From positions 116,962,866 to 117,026,865 of the forward strand of contig JAYESD010000010.1 of the NCBI GenBank assembly GCA_036927565.1: a stretch of DNA of 64,000 bases, given 5' to 3'. The notes beneath the pieces were generated by a model that saw only the letters and a program-made list of their open reading frames with translations, had not been told where the DNA came from and ran no database searches. Of the stretch, positions 22,446-33,327 are shown piece by piece. Position numbers and translations under genes: made by a program. The stretch comes from Tuctoria greenei. Its lineage: Eukaryota; Streptophyta; Magnoliopsida; Poales; Poaceae. Numbering within the stretch: the first letter of the stretch is position 1; the number at the start of each line of letters is the position of its first letter.

Positions 22446-24227
22446 ATGTCGGACATTAAGGACATGCACAAGAACCTCAACCAAGAGAAAGTTGAAGATG
22501 AAAAAGCCCAGAAGTTGGAGAAGCTCCTCGACACCATCCAAGACTTCAAGGATGATGATGAGGAGGCACTTGAACTCAAGGCGCTCCTAAGAAAGAAGGC
22601 ACTCTCCAAAGGGAAGATGAAGATTGAGGATGAGAAGAAGAAGAAGGGGAGTAGCCAAACCGACTACTCCCGATATCCTTTTAACTATGATCATTTAAAT
22701 TCAAACAATAATCATTACTTATCAATTCCTCTAGGGAAAGCCCCATACTTTGATGGCAACGATTGTTCAATGTGGAGGCAAAATATGAAGATACATTTAA
22801 TATCACTTAACCCCAGCTTGTGACATATAGTTTGTACAGGGATATATATCTTGGATGATGATGAGGAGCTCACACCAAGTCAAGAGCAAGCTATTCATCA
22901 GAACGCTCAAGCTGCAGCTGTCATAACTTCATCATTGAGTCGAGACGAGTTCACCAAAGTGGATGGACTCGAAATTGCTAATGAGATATGGGACACATTA
23001 TAAACTGCACATCAAGGCGATCGTCATGTGCGAGAGACCAAATTGAAATGATTGAAGGCGAATTGAGGAGATTCGCCATAGAAGAAGATGAGTCACTGCA
23101 AGACATGTACAATCGGTTGAAGAACCTCATCAATAAAGTTCGAGCCTATGGAAGCAAAAAGTGGAATGATCACGAGGTGGTGAAGCTAACTCTCAGAGCC
23201 TTCATGCCTCACAATATGACTCTATGTTCGATGATTAGAGAAAGCCCCGGGTATGGGAAAATGACCCCGGATGAATTGCTTGGAAAGATCATCAATTTCA
23301 AGATGATGGAGAAGCAAGAAAAACATAGCAAAGAGATTGCCGACCTCACCTCGGCAAAGAAGAAAGGAGTCTCTTTGAAGTCCACTTGCAAGCCTGTGTC
23401 AAAAGAAGCTCGAGAAGCTCAACAAGAAGAGGACTGCGACCACGAAAGCAGCGATATAGATGAAGAAAACATGATCCTATTTATGAAGAAAATAAAGAAG
23501 ATGATGAAAAGAAGATAAGGTGGTAGATCAAATGAAGGAAGACACAAAGAAAAATCAAGACCAAAGTTGAGACGTGCTTGCTATAACTGTGGTGAATACG
23601 ACCACTCTATAGTTGATTGTCCTTATGAAGAAAATAAGAAGAAGACCAAGGATACAAAGCCTCAACCTAAGAAGATGTTCAAGAAGATTGGACAGGCGCA
23701 CCTAGGAAAGGAGTGGTACTCCAATGATGAGTCCTCATCCGAAGAGGAAGAGGAGATGGCTAGCATAGCCATCAAGAAGACAACCAAGAAATCCACCCTC
23801 TTCCCAACTATTGGTGCAAGGAAGGACAACGACACATGTCTAATGGCAAAGGAAGGTAAAATAAAGGTAACAACTAAACCTTCCTCTTTGCATTCTTTCT
23901 CTAGCAATAATGATGCTTAGTGACGATGAAGATATGCTTGTTGGCTAAGATAAGAAAACTGCTGCAAAAATGAAATTCTTGATGGATAAGCTTGTTGATA
24001 AGGAGGAGTTTGTTGATCGCCAAGAAGATATGATAATCCTTCAAAAGGAGAAGTATCTTAAGATCAAAAAGCTCCTTGAACTTGAAAAGGAGCGAACAAA
24101 GTCACTAGAGCTTGAGTTAGCTTCAAGCAAGGAAGCTTGCTTGAAGTTAAGCGACTCAAATGTAATCATCAAGGATGAACTCGCTAAATTAACGAAAGTT
24201 AACAAGATGCTTGAGGTAAAAACTTGA
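22446..24227 (+). pseudogene. gag of element E, degenerate
   Basis: Coding pieces run 22446-22823, 22988-23518, 23567-23920 and 23970-24227. The N-terminus is Lys/Glu-rich (coiled-coil-like). A capsid part has the copia-type stretches YFDGNDCSMWRQNMK, IEGELRRFAIEEDESLQDMY and MTPDELLGKI. It is followed by the knuckle CYNCGEYDHSIVDC (about 23578-23619) and an acidic, coiled-coil-rich C-terminal part. Stops occur at 22821-22823 and 23516-23518, near 23920 and at 24225-24227. Gag would build the virus-like particle, but here the frame is broken. Confidence 0.82.
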
Positions 24228-25740
24228 AGGATAAGTTGAACTTGACAAAGGACAAGCATCCTTCCCGTAGTGGCATATTTTACAAGGAGAAGGTCAAGTA
24301 TGCTCACAGTGCATACTTGGCCACAAGACCTCCTAATGTCAAATATGGCATTGGGTATTATTATGGTGAAAAGAAAAATGCTAGAATCCACAAGAATAAC
24401 AAAGAACACATTGCTTTTGTCAAGGGAAACTTCTCTCAAGCTAGAATGCCTAATAATGTTGATACATCCAACATGTTAAGACATATGAACAACAACTATT
24501 GTTTAGAACTTTTGACGCATCATATGTTCTCATAAAAAGTAATTTTGGTAGAGTTTATGCTAAACATGTTGGACCACGCCATGAGAACACCAAGTCTCAT
24601 GTGTGGGTGCCCAAATCACTTGTAACTAACCTCAAAGGACCCAAGCAAGCTTGGGTACCTAAAACCAAAGTGTAATTTGTTTTTACAGGCCTATTCCTCC
24701 GGTGGATCAAAATGGGTGCTAGATAGCGGATGCACCAACCACATGACCAGAGAAAGAAGGATGCTCGTTGAATATGAAGAAAATGAAGATCCAAGCGAAG
24801 GCATCTATTTTGGAGACAACAGTCAAGGAAGGGTGCTCGGTACCGACAGAAACTCATGGAACCCTCAAGAAGTTTCTCAAGCGTGCCCAAAATGAGATTT
24901 CATTGAAGATCAAGAATACAAAGTGACAATGGCACGGAGTTCAAGAACACCCAAGTTGAGGAGTACCTAGACGAAGAAGGCATAAAACATGAATTTTCAG
25001 CATTGTACTCCCCTCAACAAAACAAAGTAGCCGAAAGGAAGAACTGAACCCTCATAGAGATGGCGAGGACAATGCTTGATGAGTACAATACTTCGGATCG
25101 AATTTGGGCTGAAGAGGTCAACACTGCTTGTCACGCCATAAATCGACTCTATCTTCATCGCCTACTCAAGAAAATGTCATATGAACTACTCACCGGTAAC
25201 AAGCCTAATATTTCCTATTTTCGAGTTTTCGGTTCTAAATATTATATCTTGAACAAGAAGCCTAGGACTTCAAATTTTGCTTCGAAGTCCGATGAAGGTT
25301 TCTTGCTTGGCTATGATTCGAACTCTTACGCCTATGTGTCTTCAACAAGGTCCCTGGACTTGTTGAAGTAGCATGTGATTTAGTGTTCAATGAAACTAAC
25401 GACTCTCAAGGGGAGCAAGTTGATCAATGTGTGCTAGATAGAGAAGAAGCTCCATGTCAAGCATTGAGAAGAATGGCGTTGGGTGATGTTCGACCACAAT
25501 CGCCACCTCCAAATGCAAATGAAGAAGATGAACCACAAGTGGAGGTCATTGATCAAGGGGGAGCTTCTACACAAGATCAACCTCATGAAGATCAAGCTAA
25601 CCAACAAATCAATGAGGGCAACCATCTAGGGGGAGATAAGATGACCATGAAGATTCAAGACCACAAGTGCCACATCCAAGAGTACACCAATGCATCCAAA
25701 GAGATCACCCTGTCGACAACATAATCGGTGACATCCAAAA
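24224..25740 (+). pseudogene. Protease and integrase part of element E pol, internally deleted
   Basis: A protease is marked by WVLDSGCTNHMT (about 24713-24748), with the DSG active-site triad. After about 60 further residues the sequence jumps to SDNGTEFKN (about 24925). The integrase zinc domain and the first catalytic Asp are missing. The frame then continues with the end of the integrase core and its C-terminal part (AERKN, ARTMLDEY, 25060-25371). A low-complexity linker to RT follows (25383-25724). Several stops separate the pieces. A functional integrase is impossible from this copy. Confidence 0.8.
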
Positions 25741-25800
25741 GGGAGTGACAACTAGATCTCGAATTGCTTATTTTTGTGAACATTACTCGTTTTATCCTTT

Positions 25801-27310
25801 TTGGAACCACATAGGGTTGAAGATGCATTAAAAGATCCGGATTGGGTGGTGGCAATGCAAGAAGAATTGAACAACTTCAAACGGAATGAGGTGTGGGAAC
25901 TTATTGAAAGACCTAAGTTCAACGTCGTCGGCACTAAATGGGTCTTCCGCAACAACCAAGATGAACACGGGATGGTGACAAGAAACAAGGCGTGACTTGT
26001 GGCCAAAGGGTATTCACAAGTCGAAGGTTTAGATTTTGACGAAACTTTTGCTCCCGTAGCTAGGCTTGAATTGACTAGAATATTACTTGCATATGATACT
26101 CACCATGATTTCAAGCTCTATCAAATGAATATGAAAAGAGCCTTCCTCAATGGACCAATCAAGGAAGAGGTGTACGTGGAGCAACCCCCCCCCCCCCCGG
26201 ATTCGAAGATCAAGAGTTCCCCGACCATGTGTTCAAACCGCGTAAGTCTCTCTATGGTCTCAAACAAGCTCCAAGAGCTTGGTATGAGTGCCTTAGAGAT
26301 TTTTTAATTGAAAATGGATTTAAGATTGGCAAAGCTGATTACACGTTGTTTACCAAGCACCTTGATAATGATCTATTTAGCTGTCAAATTTATGTTGATG
26401 ATATTATATTTGGTTCAACTAACAAATCCTTTTGTGAAGAATTTAGTAAGATTATGACAGATAAATTCGAGATGTCCATGATGGGAGAATTGAGATATTT
26501 CTTGGGATTCCAAGTGAAGCAACAAAAGGAAGGGACGTTCCTAAGCCAAACCAAGTATACTCAAGACATACTCAAGAAGTTTGGAATGGACAAGGCGAAG
26601 CCTATAAGGACTCCCACGGCAACAAATGGACACTTGGATCTCAATGAAGACAGACCAAACGTGGATCAAAAGGTATACCGCTCCATATTTGGATCCCTAC
26701 TTTACTTATGTGCATCTAGGCCTGATATTATGTTGAGTGTATGTTTGTGTGCAAAATTTCAAGCCAATCCTAAGAAGTATCATTTGACAGCCGTAAAAAG
26801 AATCTTGAGATATTTAGTTCCTACACCCAACCTAGGCCTTTGGTATCCTAAAGGTTCCAAGTTCAACCTCATTGGATACTCTGATGCAGATTATGTCGGA
26901 TGCAAAGTAGATAGAAAAAGTACCTCCAGTACATTTGAATTCGTAGGTAGATCCCTAGTTTCTCGGTCCTGCAAGAAACAAAACTCCATTGCCTTATCCA
27001 CGGCAGAAGCAGAGTATGTTGCAGGCAGGAGTTGTTGTGCACAACTCCTTTAGATGCAACAAACTCTAAGGGATTACAGTTACATTATAAGCTGTATTCC
27101 ACTCCTTTGTGATAATGAGAGTGCTATTAAAATTTCCCATAACCCCGTTGAGCACTCTAGGACCAAACACATAGACATCTAGCATCACTTTTTGAGAGAC
27201 CACTCAATAAAAGAAGACATAGCCATTTCCCATGTCAACACCGAAAAACAACTAGCTGACATCTTTACCAAGCCACTTTTGATGAAAAACGTTTTTGCGA
27301 GCTCCGAAAT
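25801..27310 (+). pseudogene. Reverse transcriptase and RNase H of element E
   Basis: The copia RT begins near WVVAMQEELNNFKRNEVWEL. It contains GTKWVFRN, an in-frame TGA at 25993-25995, the stretch VAKGYSQVEGLDFDETFAPV and the catalytic IYVDDIIFGSTN (about 26390-26425). A 14-base C run at 26185-26198 shifts the frame. RNase H follows with YSDADYVGCKVDRKSTS and ALSTAEAEYVA. A TAG near 27051-27053 precedes the tail TKHIDI...QLADIFTKPL (to about 27310). RT's YVDD box is intact, but the reading frame is not. Confidence 0.88.
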
Positions 27311-28250
27311 GAAGTAAATATCCTTGATGCTCGGAACGTGGCTTGAAACCTTGCATACCTGTATGCCATCTTCAAAATCTATTGATTGTTTTATAAAAAT
27401 CATCTCTCTCTATTTTCTCCGAAAAACTATTTCAATTACTTGATCTTGGTGAATTATTGTCATAGCTTGATTGCTGGATGTTTACTGATCATATTCATCA
27501 AGATTATTTGTGTGTTTTGCCCCCTATTTTCTTTGTAAGCACCTTTGAATATATATGAATGGGCTAAATGCTTCTGTTCTGGTGACCACGGACTAGTCCG
27601 TGGTTACCCGGACTAGTCCGCACACTACAGACTAGTCCATAGAGATCTGGTAGTCCAGACTAGTCCGGTTGACCATGTACTAGTCCGATTTTTTGACTCC
27701 TTAACCCTAGGGCCGCCAAACCCTAATCTCCTTCATCCTTACAATGTTCCTCATATTCTCTCTCTTCATTCAAGCGCCCCCAAGGTGATTTGGCGTTTTC
27801 TCCACCAAATTTTGTCAACTCTCCGTGGAAAAGGTTCTTCATCGCAAGGGGATCGAGGTCCACGGACTTGTCCGCACCAACAACACCTCCAACCTCAAGA
27901 TTCAAAGGATTTTGGTAAACTTTCTCCAAAACCCTAGAACCTTCGATTTCTTGTGTTATGGACCAAATAGCTTAGCTCCACTAGTTAATACATGTCTCCT
28001 TGTTGTATTACATGTACCTTGAATTATTTTTGCATTGAGAAACACCATTGAAAAGCTAGTTAGGGTTTGAGTAGTTGAACACCGGAGTAGTCCGGTCTCA
28101 GTACAGACAAATCCGGTACCCAGGACTAGTCCGTACTTGAGCACCGGACAAGTCTGATTTTTGACTGAACTACCCAAAATTCCAACTACTTAATGCATTT
28201 CCTTACCATCAATCCTCATCCACATAATGTACAATTCTCTTGTCAGGACC
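27311..28250 (+). other. Non-coding spacer after pol in element E, with palindromes
   Basis: About 0.9 kb separates the RNase H end from the extra ORF. It holds a second cluster of the ACTAGTCCG palindrome at 27585-27690 (about five copies) and a third at 28083-28160. I see no credible coding sequence; small frames here are short and without domain signal. Confidence 0.7.
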
Positions 28251-29855
28251 ATGTCTAGCTCCAATGATGAGATCTCCGACTATGAGGCCGAGATGGACCA
28301 AGAGTCGTTGCTTCGGTCATCGATGGGCCAAAGCAAGAAGAGGCAACACCGTCCCGCTTACTCGTCACCCACTCCACCTCAGGTGCGGCGAAAGGTCGTG
28401 GCCAAGAAGCCCGCATCCAAAGGAAAGGATGCAGTTGGCCCTATCTCGACACCTTCTCGCCAAGCTAAGGGCAAAGGGAAAGGGGTCGTCTCCGGCCCGA
28501 TTGGCCCTCTCCAGATGAGTGCATCGAGACAGGGGAACAGAGACCCCTCTAAAGAAAGATTCAATGGCAAAGGAAGCGACATAGCTTCAAAGCTTAGGAC
28601 GATTGACTGTTATAGCAATTCCAGAAAAGCGGCTGATGCAAGGTTCTGGAGCAACTTCCACGCGGACTACTATAGCTCCGTGTACCTCACGATGAAGACT
28701 CCGGTAGTCCGCAACTAATGGATTGACTGGAGCCACTATGAGAGGAAGAGTTGCCCAACCTTTGATGATGTGATTGCAGCTGTGGCGAGGCATGGTCTGA
28801 AGGATCTATTTGCCTTCAGATACAACTAGAATGATGAAGTTATTGCTCAGTTCTATGCTACCTGCTACTTTGCCAGTGATGAAGAGAAAAGGGTGACTTG
28901 GATGACTCACGGATCCAAGTACACTGTGACTTATGATGAGTTTGCAACACTGCTTCACCTAGAAGACACTGGCAACAATGAGCTAAACATCCACAACATT
29001 GGCATCCTAGAGAAGGACAAGATGGAGTTCCTCTATGACACTCGCCTGAAATTCAACCCCCCTTCCACCAAGAACATGAAGCCATTCTTCATGGTTCTAA
29101 ATATAGTGCTCCGGAAGACAATAACTTCAAAAGATGGAGATGCAGGAAGTGTTCAAGGTCACCTAAGGACACTAATGAAGGTGATAAGCAAGAACAGGAA
29201 GTTTGATGTCTTTGACTATATTTGGAATGATATGGTGAATATGTCCTGCACATCGAACCATTCCTGTGGCTATCCGCCCTACATCATGTTTATGATTGAG
29301 AAAGTCACAGGAATTGAGTTTGTAAAGCATGTAGAGGACACTCCTCTAAGGCCCCAGAAGCCTTCCCAAGCCACTCTGCCAGCTGCTCCATCTCCAGTAT
29401 CAAGTGAAGAGGCTCCGAGGAGAGCTCAAGGAGATGCAAGGACTGCTCCCACTTCTAGGGGCCCTCCTCAAAAAGGGTCTCCTAGTGGCATCTTGAAGTA
29501 CTTGGCCGCCATCTTTGGCTCCTGCAAAAATACTGAGGTGAAAGTCCACAAGTTAAACAAGGCAAGGAAAGAGGATACGAGATACATAAAGCAAAATGTC
29601 AAAGCCTTATGCCAGAAGCTGGAGATTGAGCCTATTGGGTCTCCTGTCATCTCCGAGGACTCTCCTTCTGACTTATCGGAGCTGCCACGTCTCTCTCTCC
29701 CTCCGAACTCGCCTATTTTGGTGTTGGGGGCACTTCAAGTGGATCCGCTCCTCCTCCTCCGCAGTCTGAAGATGAAGACGATGAGAGGACTGACAACGAG
29801 GAGTGAGTCGATGGCGATTTCTAGATTCCTACTCTCCTTCTTTTTGGTGCCTTGA
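28251..29855 (+). pseudogene. Extra post-pol ORF of element E (unknown function, two stops)
   Basis: An ATG at 28251 (MSSSNDEISDYEAEMD) opens a frame that runs to 29855 with two in-frame stops, at 28716-28718 and near 28828-28830. The N-terminal part is acidic, then basic and low in complexity (KKRQHRP, VAKKPASKGK). The central about 180 residues look folded: FWSNFHADYYSSVYL, FYATCYFASDEEKRVTWMT, YTVTYDEFATLLHL, FDVFDYIWNDMVN and CGYPPYIMFMIEKVTG. The C-terminal tail is Pro/Ser-rich. Proteins of this kind recur in grass copia elements and are annotated there as hypothetical or plant-transposon proteins. I do not see a signal peptide or transmembrane segment, so an envelope role is unsupported. 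Function is unknown. Confidence 0.65.
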
Positions 29856-30270
29856 TGCCAAAGGGGGAGAGATTGAGAGAGAGTCACTAGGTCTAGCAGT
29901 AGATGAGAGACGAGAGCTCTTTTGCATCTTTTGGTCTCTGTAAGACTGATGTTAGGGTTGTAAAACTTTCATTATGCTTTTATTATGTTTCCAGTCATGG
30001 TTATGAAGTGTGTGATTGTGCTTCGATATAATCTATGTCTTTGCTCTGAAATTTTCCATATATGCTTGATGTTGATATGATTATGTCATTTATCTCATTC
30101 TCATCACGATTATTGCTTACACACACTTAGTATTGCACCCCACCATAAAGAGTGCACATATGTCTTATGCTTTCATTGCTTAACTTTTTCCAAGCTCATA
30201 TGTGCACAATTTAAGAAAATCTGGATTTCTTAATCATATTTGTGAAATCTCAATTGGTTGTCATCAATCA
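29856..30270 (+). other. 3' non-coding region of element E before its polypurine tract
   Basis: AAAGGGGGAGAGATTGAGAGAG at 29858-29880 resembles a second polypurine stretch. The rest is T-rich with no credible coding sequence. Confidence 0.55.
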
Positions 30271-30286
30271 CCAAAAAGAGGGAGAT
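30271..30286 (+). promoter_or_regulatory. Polypurine tract of element E
   Basis: CCAAAAAGAGGGAGAT ends at the base before the 3' LTR. This is the standard form in SIRE/Maximus copia elements. Confidence 0.85.
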
Positions 30287-31870
30287 TAAAAGTGCATCTA
30301 GGCATCCCTTGTGGGTTTTGGTTGATTTATGACAAACAAATGAGATCCTAACCAAATTGTTGAGATGAGCGCAGGTTTTAATGAAATCATGAAGAAGTGC
30401 AAAAAGAAAGGAGAGTGAGGAATCAAGTTGAAAAGAGCTCAAGAGATGAATAGAATACTCTTTGTGTATGGAGTGTGTTGGAGAAACACACCCCAAGAGC
30501 TCAAGCAAAAGAAACACTCTCACTGCACAAGTTTACACAGGTTTGGACTAGTCTGATGTTCCTCAGACTAGTCCGATATGCTCTCTATCCAGGATCAGAC
30601 AAGTCCTCCAAGTGCGGACTTGTCCGCAACGAACTAGTTTGATAAAGTCCAGACTAGTCCGATAATCCTTCTAACCAATATCGGACAAGTCCGATGTTCC
30701 ATAGACTAGTCTGAAGTCCCCACTGACCAACATCAGACAAGTCCCTCCCAATTTTAGACTTGTCCTTAGCCCCTCAAAATTTCACGACACCGGACTAGTC
30801 CGATATTGTCCGGACTAGATCGATAACCTCTCTAACTAAAATCGGACAAGTCCTCCAAGTGCGGACTTGTCCTTAATTCACTAAGGGATTCACCATGCCA
30901 GACTACTCTGGTATGTGCCGGACGAGTCCAAATATCTCCAGAGACAAAATCAGACTAGTCCGCCCATGGCCCGACAAGTCCGACAATTTAGGACACTTAG
31001 GGTTTCCGACACGCCGCACACCGGACTAGTCCGGAGTCCACCACGGACTAGTCTGGACTTTGTCACCCCTAACGGTAACCCTTGTAAACCCTAGTATAAA
31101 TAGAGGTGTACGGCCCCTAATCAAACTCTCTCGACCCCCAGTGCCATCACACCTTTCAAGAGCCCAGAAAACACATCTCTCCACACAATCCAACACAAGA
31201 AAGATCAAATCCTTGAGGATTAACCATAGATCAAAGGAGAGACACGTTCTTCACGTCTTGAGCTCTTGGGTTTGATTCTCTCACACACTCTCGCTGTTTT
31301 ATTGCATACTTTTCGAGTGTGTTTGGTGGTGTTTTGAATTGTAAATCTTGGGGAGCCCTCAACTTGTGAGAAGGCCCCTTGAACACGGTTATTTATCCCT
31401 TTGTGATTCGTCGAAGGGAATCAGCCTCCGTGGCGATTTGACGAGGGTAGGGTTGGCGAAGACCCGGTCCTCCGAGGGCTCCTTAACGTGGATGTAGATT
31501 TGCTCTGTGGAATTGAACCATGGGATAAAATCGTTTTGTCCTTTGCTCTTGTTCTTATTATTCATTGTAATCTAGGGTTTGCTCAATCTTGTTCAACTTA
31601 CGTTAAAACATTGAAACTAAAGTTAACTTGTGCCACATCTAGTTTCATTAAAGCAATACACTCTATTTGTAACTCATTCCGCTGCATAGAGTACTTTGAT
31701 CAAAATCATTGATCAAACTTGATCAATCTAGTCCGCATACATCAGACTAGTCTGCACCCTACCGGACTAGTCCGATTTCTCTACGTTTCATCAGGTTGTT
31801 AAGTGTTTGAGGTTCCGACAAAAAATTCAAAAAGCCTATTCACCCCCCCCCCCCCTCTAGGATACATTCA
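30287..31870 (+). repeat. 3' LTR of element E
   Basis: This 1584-bp copy of 20856-22394 has its terminal TG mutated to TA (TAAAAGTGCATC). It retains the palindrome array (30540-31060), TATAAATAGAGG (near 31095) and the GATACATTCA end. A 13-base C run at 31843-31855 replaces the five C of the 5' LTR. AGAGT at 31871-31875 is the probable target duplication. Confidence 0.9.
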
Positions 31871-31875
31871 AGAGT

Positions 31876-32196
31876 TAATGGCCACAAGAACGAAGGGATC
31901 AATGTCTTGGACCCACTGCTTCGCCGCACCTTGGGAAGCGTTTAAGGATGGTGGGTGGTGGAGAGGAACCCTGGCTGCTGCCAGAGGACTCTTCGAACTT
32001 GCAGCCAGCAGATCCAGGGGTGCCGACTGGGTCGGGATGTGCCCGGATGCGCCACCCTGGCCAGCTGCATCTGTGCGGGGGCGTGATGGACCAGAATGTG
32101 CTGCTCGAGCGATGGATCTGGTCACCGAATGACAGCCACGGAAACCGCCGTCCACGGGCTTGATGAACACCATTGCGGTGAAAGCGCAACCACTTT
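31876..32196 (-). pseudogene. N-terminal gag-like frame of element F
   Basis: A minus-strand frame is open from about 32236 to 31868. A plausible Met lies in MVFIKPVDGG (about 32173). The protein is Ala/Ser/Pro-rich (AAGQGGASGHIPTQSAPLDL), as in N-terminal gag regions. It is cut by element E, and after E its continuation at 20855 is degenerate. There is no domain motif, so the gag identity is by position only. Confidence 0.45.
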
Positions 32197-32210
32197 TCAG
32201 AGGAAAAAAG

Positions 32211-32230
32211 CCCCTACCTTGCGCGCCAAA
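32211..32230 (-). promoter_or_regulatory. Primer binding site of element F
   Basis: The minus strand immediately after the LTR reads TTTGGCGCGCAAGGTAGGGG, the form I associate with grass Tat elements (GGCGCGCCAGGTAGGGG). I cannot name the tRNA with certainty. It sets F's orientation as minus. Confidence 0.65.
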
Positions 32231-33327
32231 TGTCAAAGTGTTCTTGCGATACTTCCCCCAGACCTTCTATGCGAGCAGCCCACAGAGGTTCTTGATTGGC
32301 ATGGCTTAGTCCTCTATGAAGAGATTGCGCATATGAGAGTGGTGAGATAGTGATTTTACGTGGTTTGGGCCGCCGGAGCGTAATACCCTACTCCACGGTG
32401 AGGTTGTATTGCTGGCGTGTACGATTGTTTAGCGTGCGAATGCATTGGTTGGGGATCCTTTGTAATGGTGGCAGTCTAGTCCTTTTATAGACAAGGTCGG
32501 ACGCTTTACAAGTGGGGTCCAGGGCCCAATAGGTGGTCCCAGGTTGATCTTATACTAAAGATCTCTAAGACTTCTCGCATAAGCCTCCTCTAACTGAGTC
32601 TTTAGAGACCTACCTATCGTCTTGCCACCTCAGTCGCCAGTGGCCCATGCGTAGTAGTTGATGATGCCAGGAAATGTCCCGTCCAACTGTCCCTATCGCT
32701 GCAAGCTACCCACTTGACGGAGTGGGGTAGGCCTGCAGTGCCTTCACTGTGATGTGATTGGGCGCAGAGGTACCTGACAGTAGGCGTGTGCCGCGTTATG
32801 AGCCTGAGGAAGACGCAAGTCTTCAATGCTTGATTTAGACAAGGCACACTGCCCTCTTAACTCCCGCAACCCACTGTCCTGGGCAAGTTGCGGGTTACGT
32901 GGCAGCTCAGGAGCTAGCCTCTGGGGAGGAGGCCGGGTCCCGATCCTGGAACCCCGTGGCAGCCCCGGAGCCCATTCCTGAGTAGAGCGGGGGGTCTAGG
33001 GCTTCGGAACATGTGGTAGAGCCAGAGCCCGCCTCTACGCGAGGTGGTCTGTCTGGTGCTTCGAACCACGTGGTAGCTCTGGAGCCCTTTCCCATGGGGG
33101 GAGAGGGATCCCGTCTTGCTGGACACATGGCCGATTTGGAGCTCGTCTCCAAGGGGGAGTTGGACTCCTCCTTGAGGTCCATGCGGATACACCGGACCCC
33201 ATATCTGAGGTAGGAGCCCGGACCTGCTGGACACGTGGCGCTCTCAGACCCTGCCTTGGCACGAAGGCAGGGCACCCAGGCGGCTTTAGCCTGTGCGCGA
33301 GGGTACCCGGTATGCCGGGTACCGACA
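32231..33327 (-). repeat. 5' LTR of element F
   Basis: This LTR is 1097 bp, TGTCGGTACC...CTTTGACA on the minus strand. The minus-strand TATA box TATAAAAGG lies at 32481-32489. A palindrome with 9-bp arms (GGTACCCGG) and a 4-base spacer lies at 33302-33323, next to the LTR start. The plus-side flank is GTACC (33328-33332), the same 5 bp that flank the second F LTR at 51440-51444. Confidence 0.85.

Larger units (their letters stand above)
20856..31870 (+). mobile_element. Ty1-copia element E, SIRE/Maximus type, with extra 3' ORF
   Basis: E is 11.0 kb, with LTRs at 20856-22394 and 30287-31870, an iMet-like primer site, gag with a CCHC knuckle, and protease, integrase, RT and RNase H in copia order. 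An extra ORF region follows (28251-29855), then a polypurine tract GAGGGAGAT. Large LTRs, AAAAAGAGGGAGAT before the 3' LTR and an additional ORF after pol are typical of the SIRE/Maximus lineage. All frames are interrupted. E lies inside the gag region of element F. Confidence 0.9.
31876..33327 (-). mobile_element. Tat-like Ty3-gypsy element F, 5' end (leader, start of gag, 5' LTR)
   Basis: F is read on the minus strand. Its 5' LTR is 32231-33327, its primer site lies at 32211-32230 and the beginning of its internal region runs left to 31876, where E is inserted. The rest continues at 20392-20855 and beyond D outside the window. The Tat assignment rests on a primer site beginning TTTGGCGCGC, an LTR starting TGTCGG, and the antisense ORF next to the second F LTR at 52687-53304. 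Confidence 0.7.

Noticed and set aside
31868..32236. Possible host exon with Ala/Pro-rich protein
   Set aside because: It directly follows an LTR and a primer site in the same orientation, so element F gag leader is the simpler reading.
32907..33275. Overlapping ORFs on both strands in the F LTR
   Set aside because: GC-rich LTR sequence gives open frames in several phases; the second LTR does not preserve them and no domain is visible.
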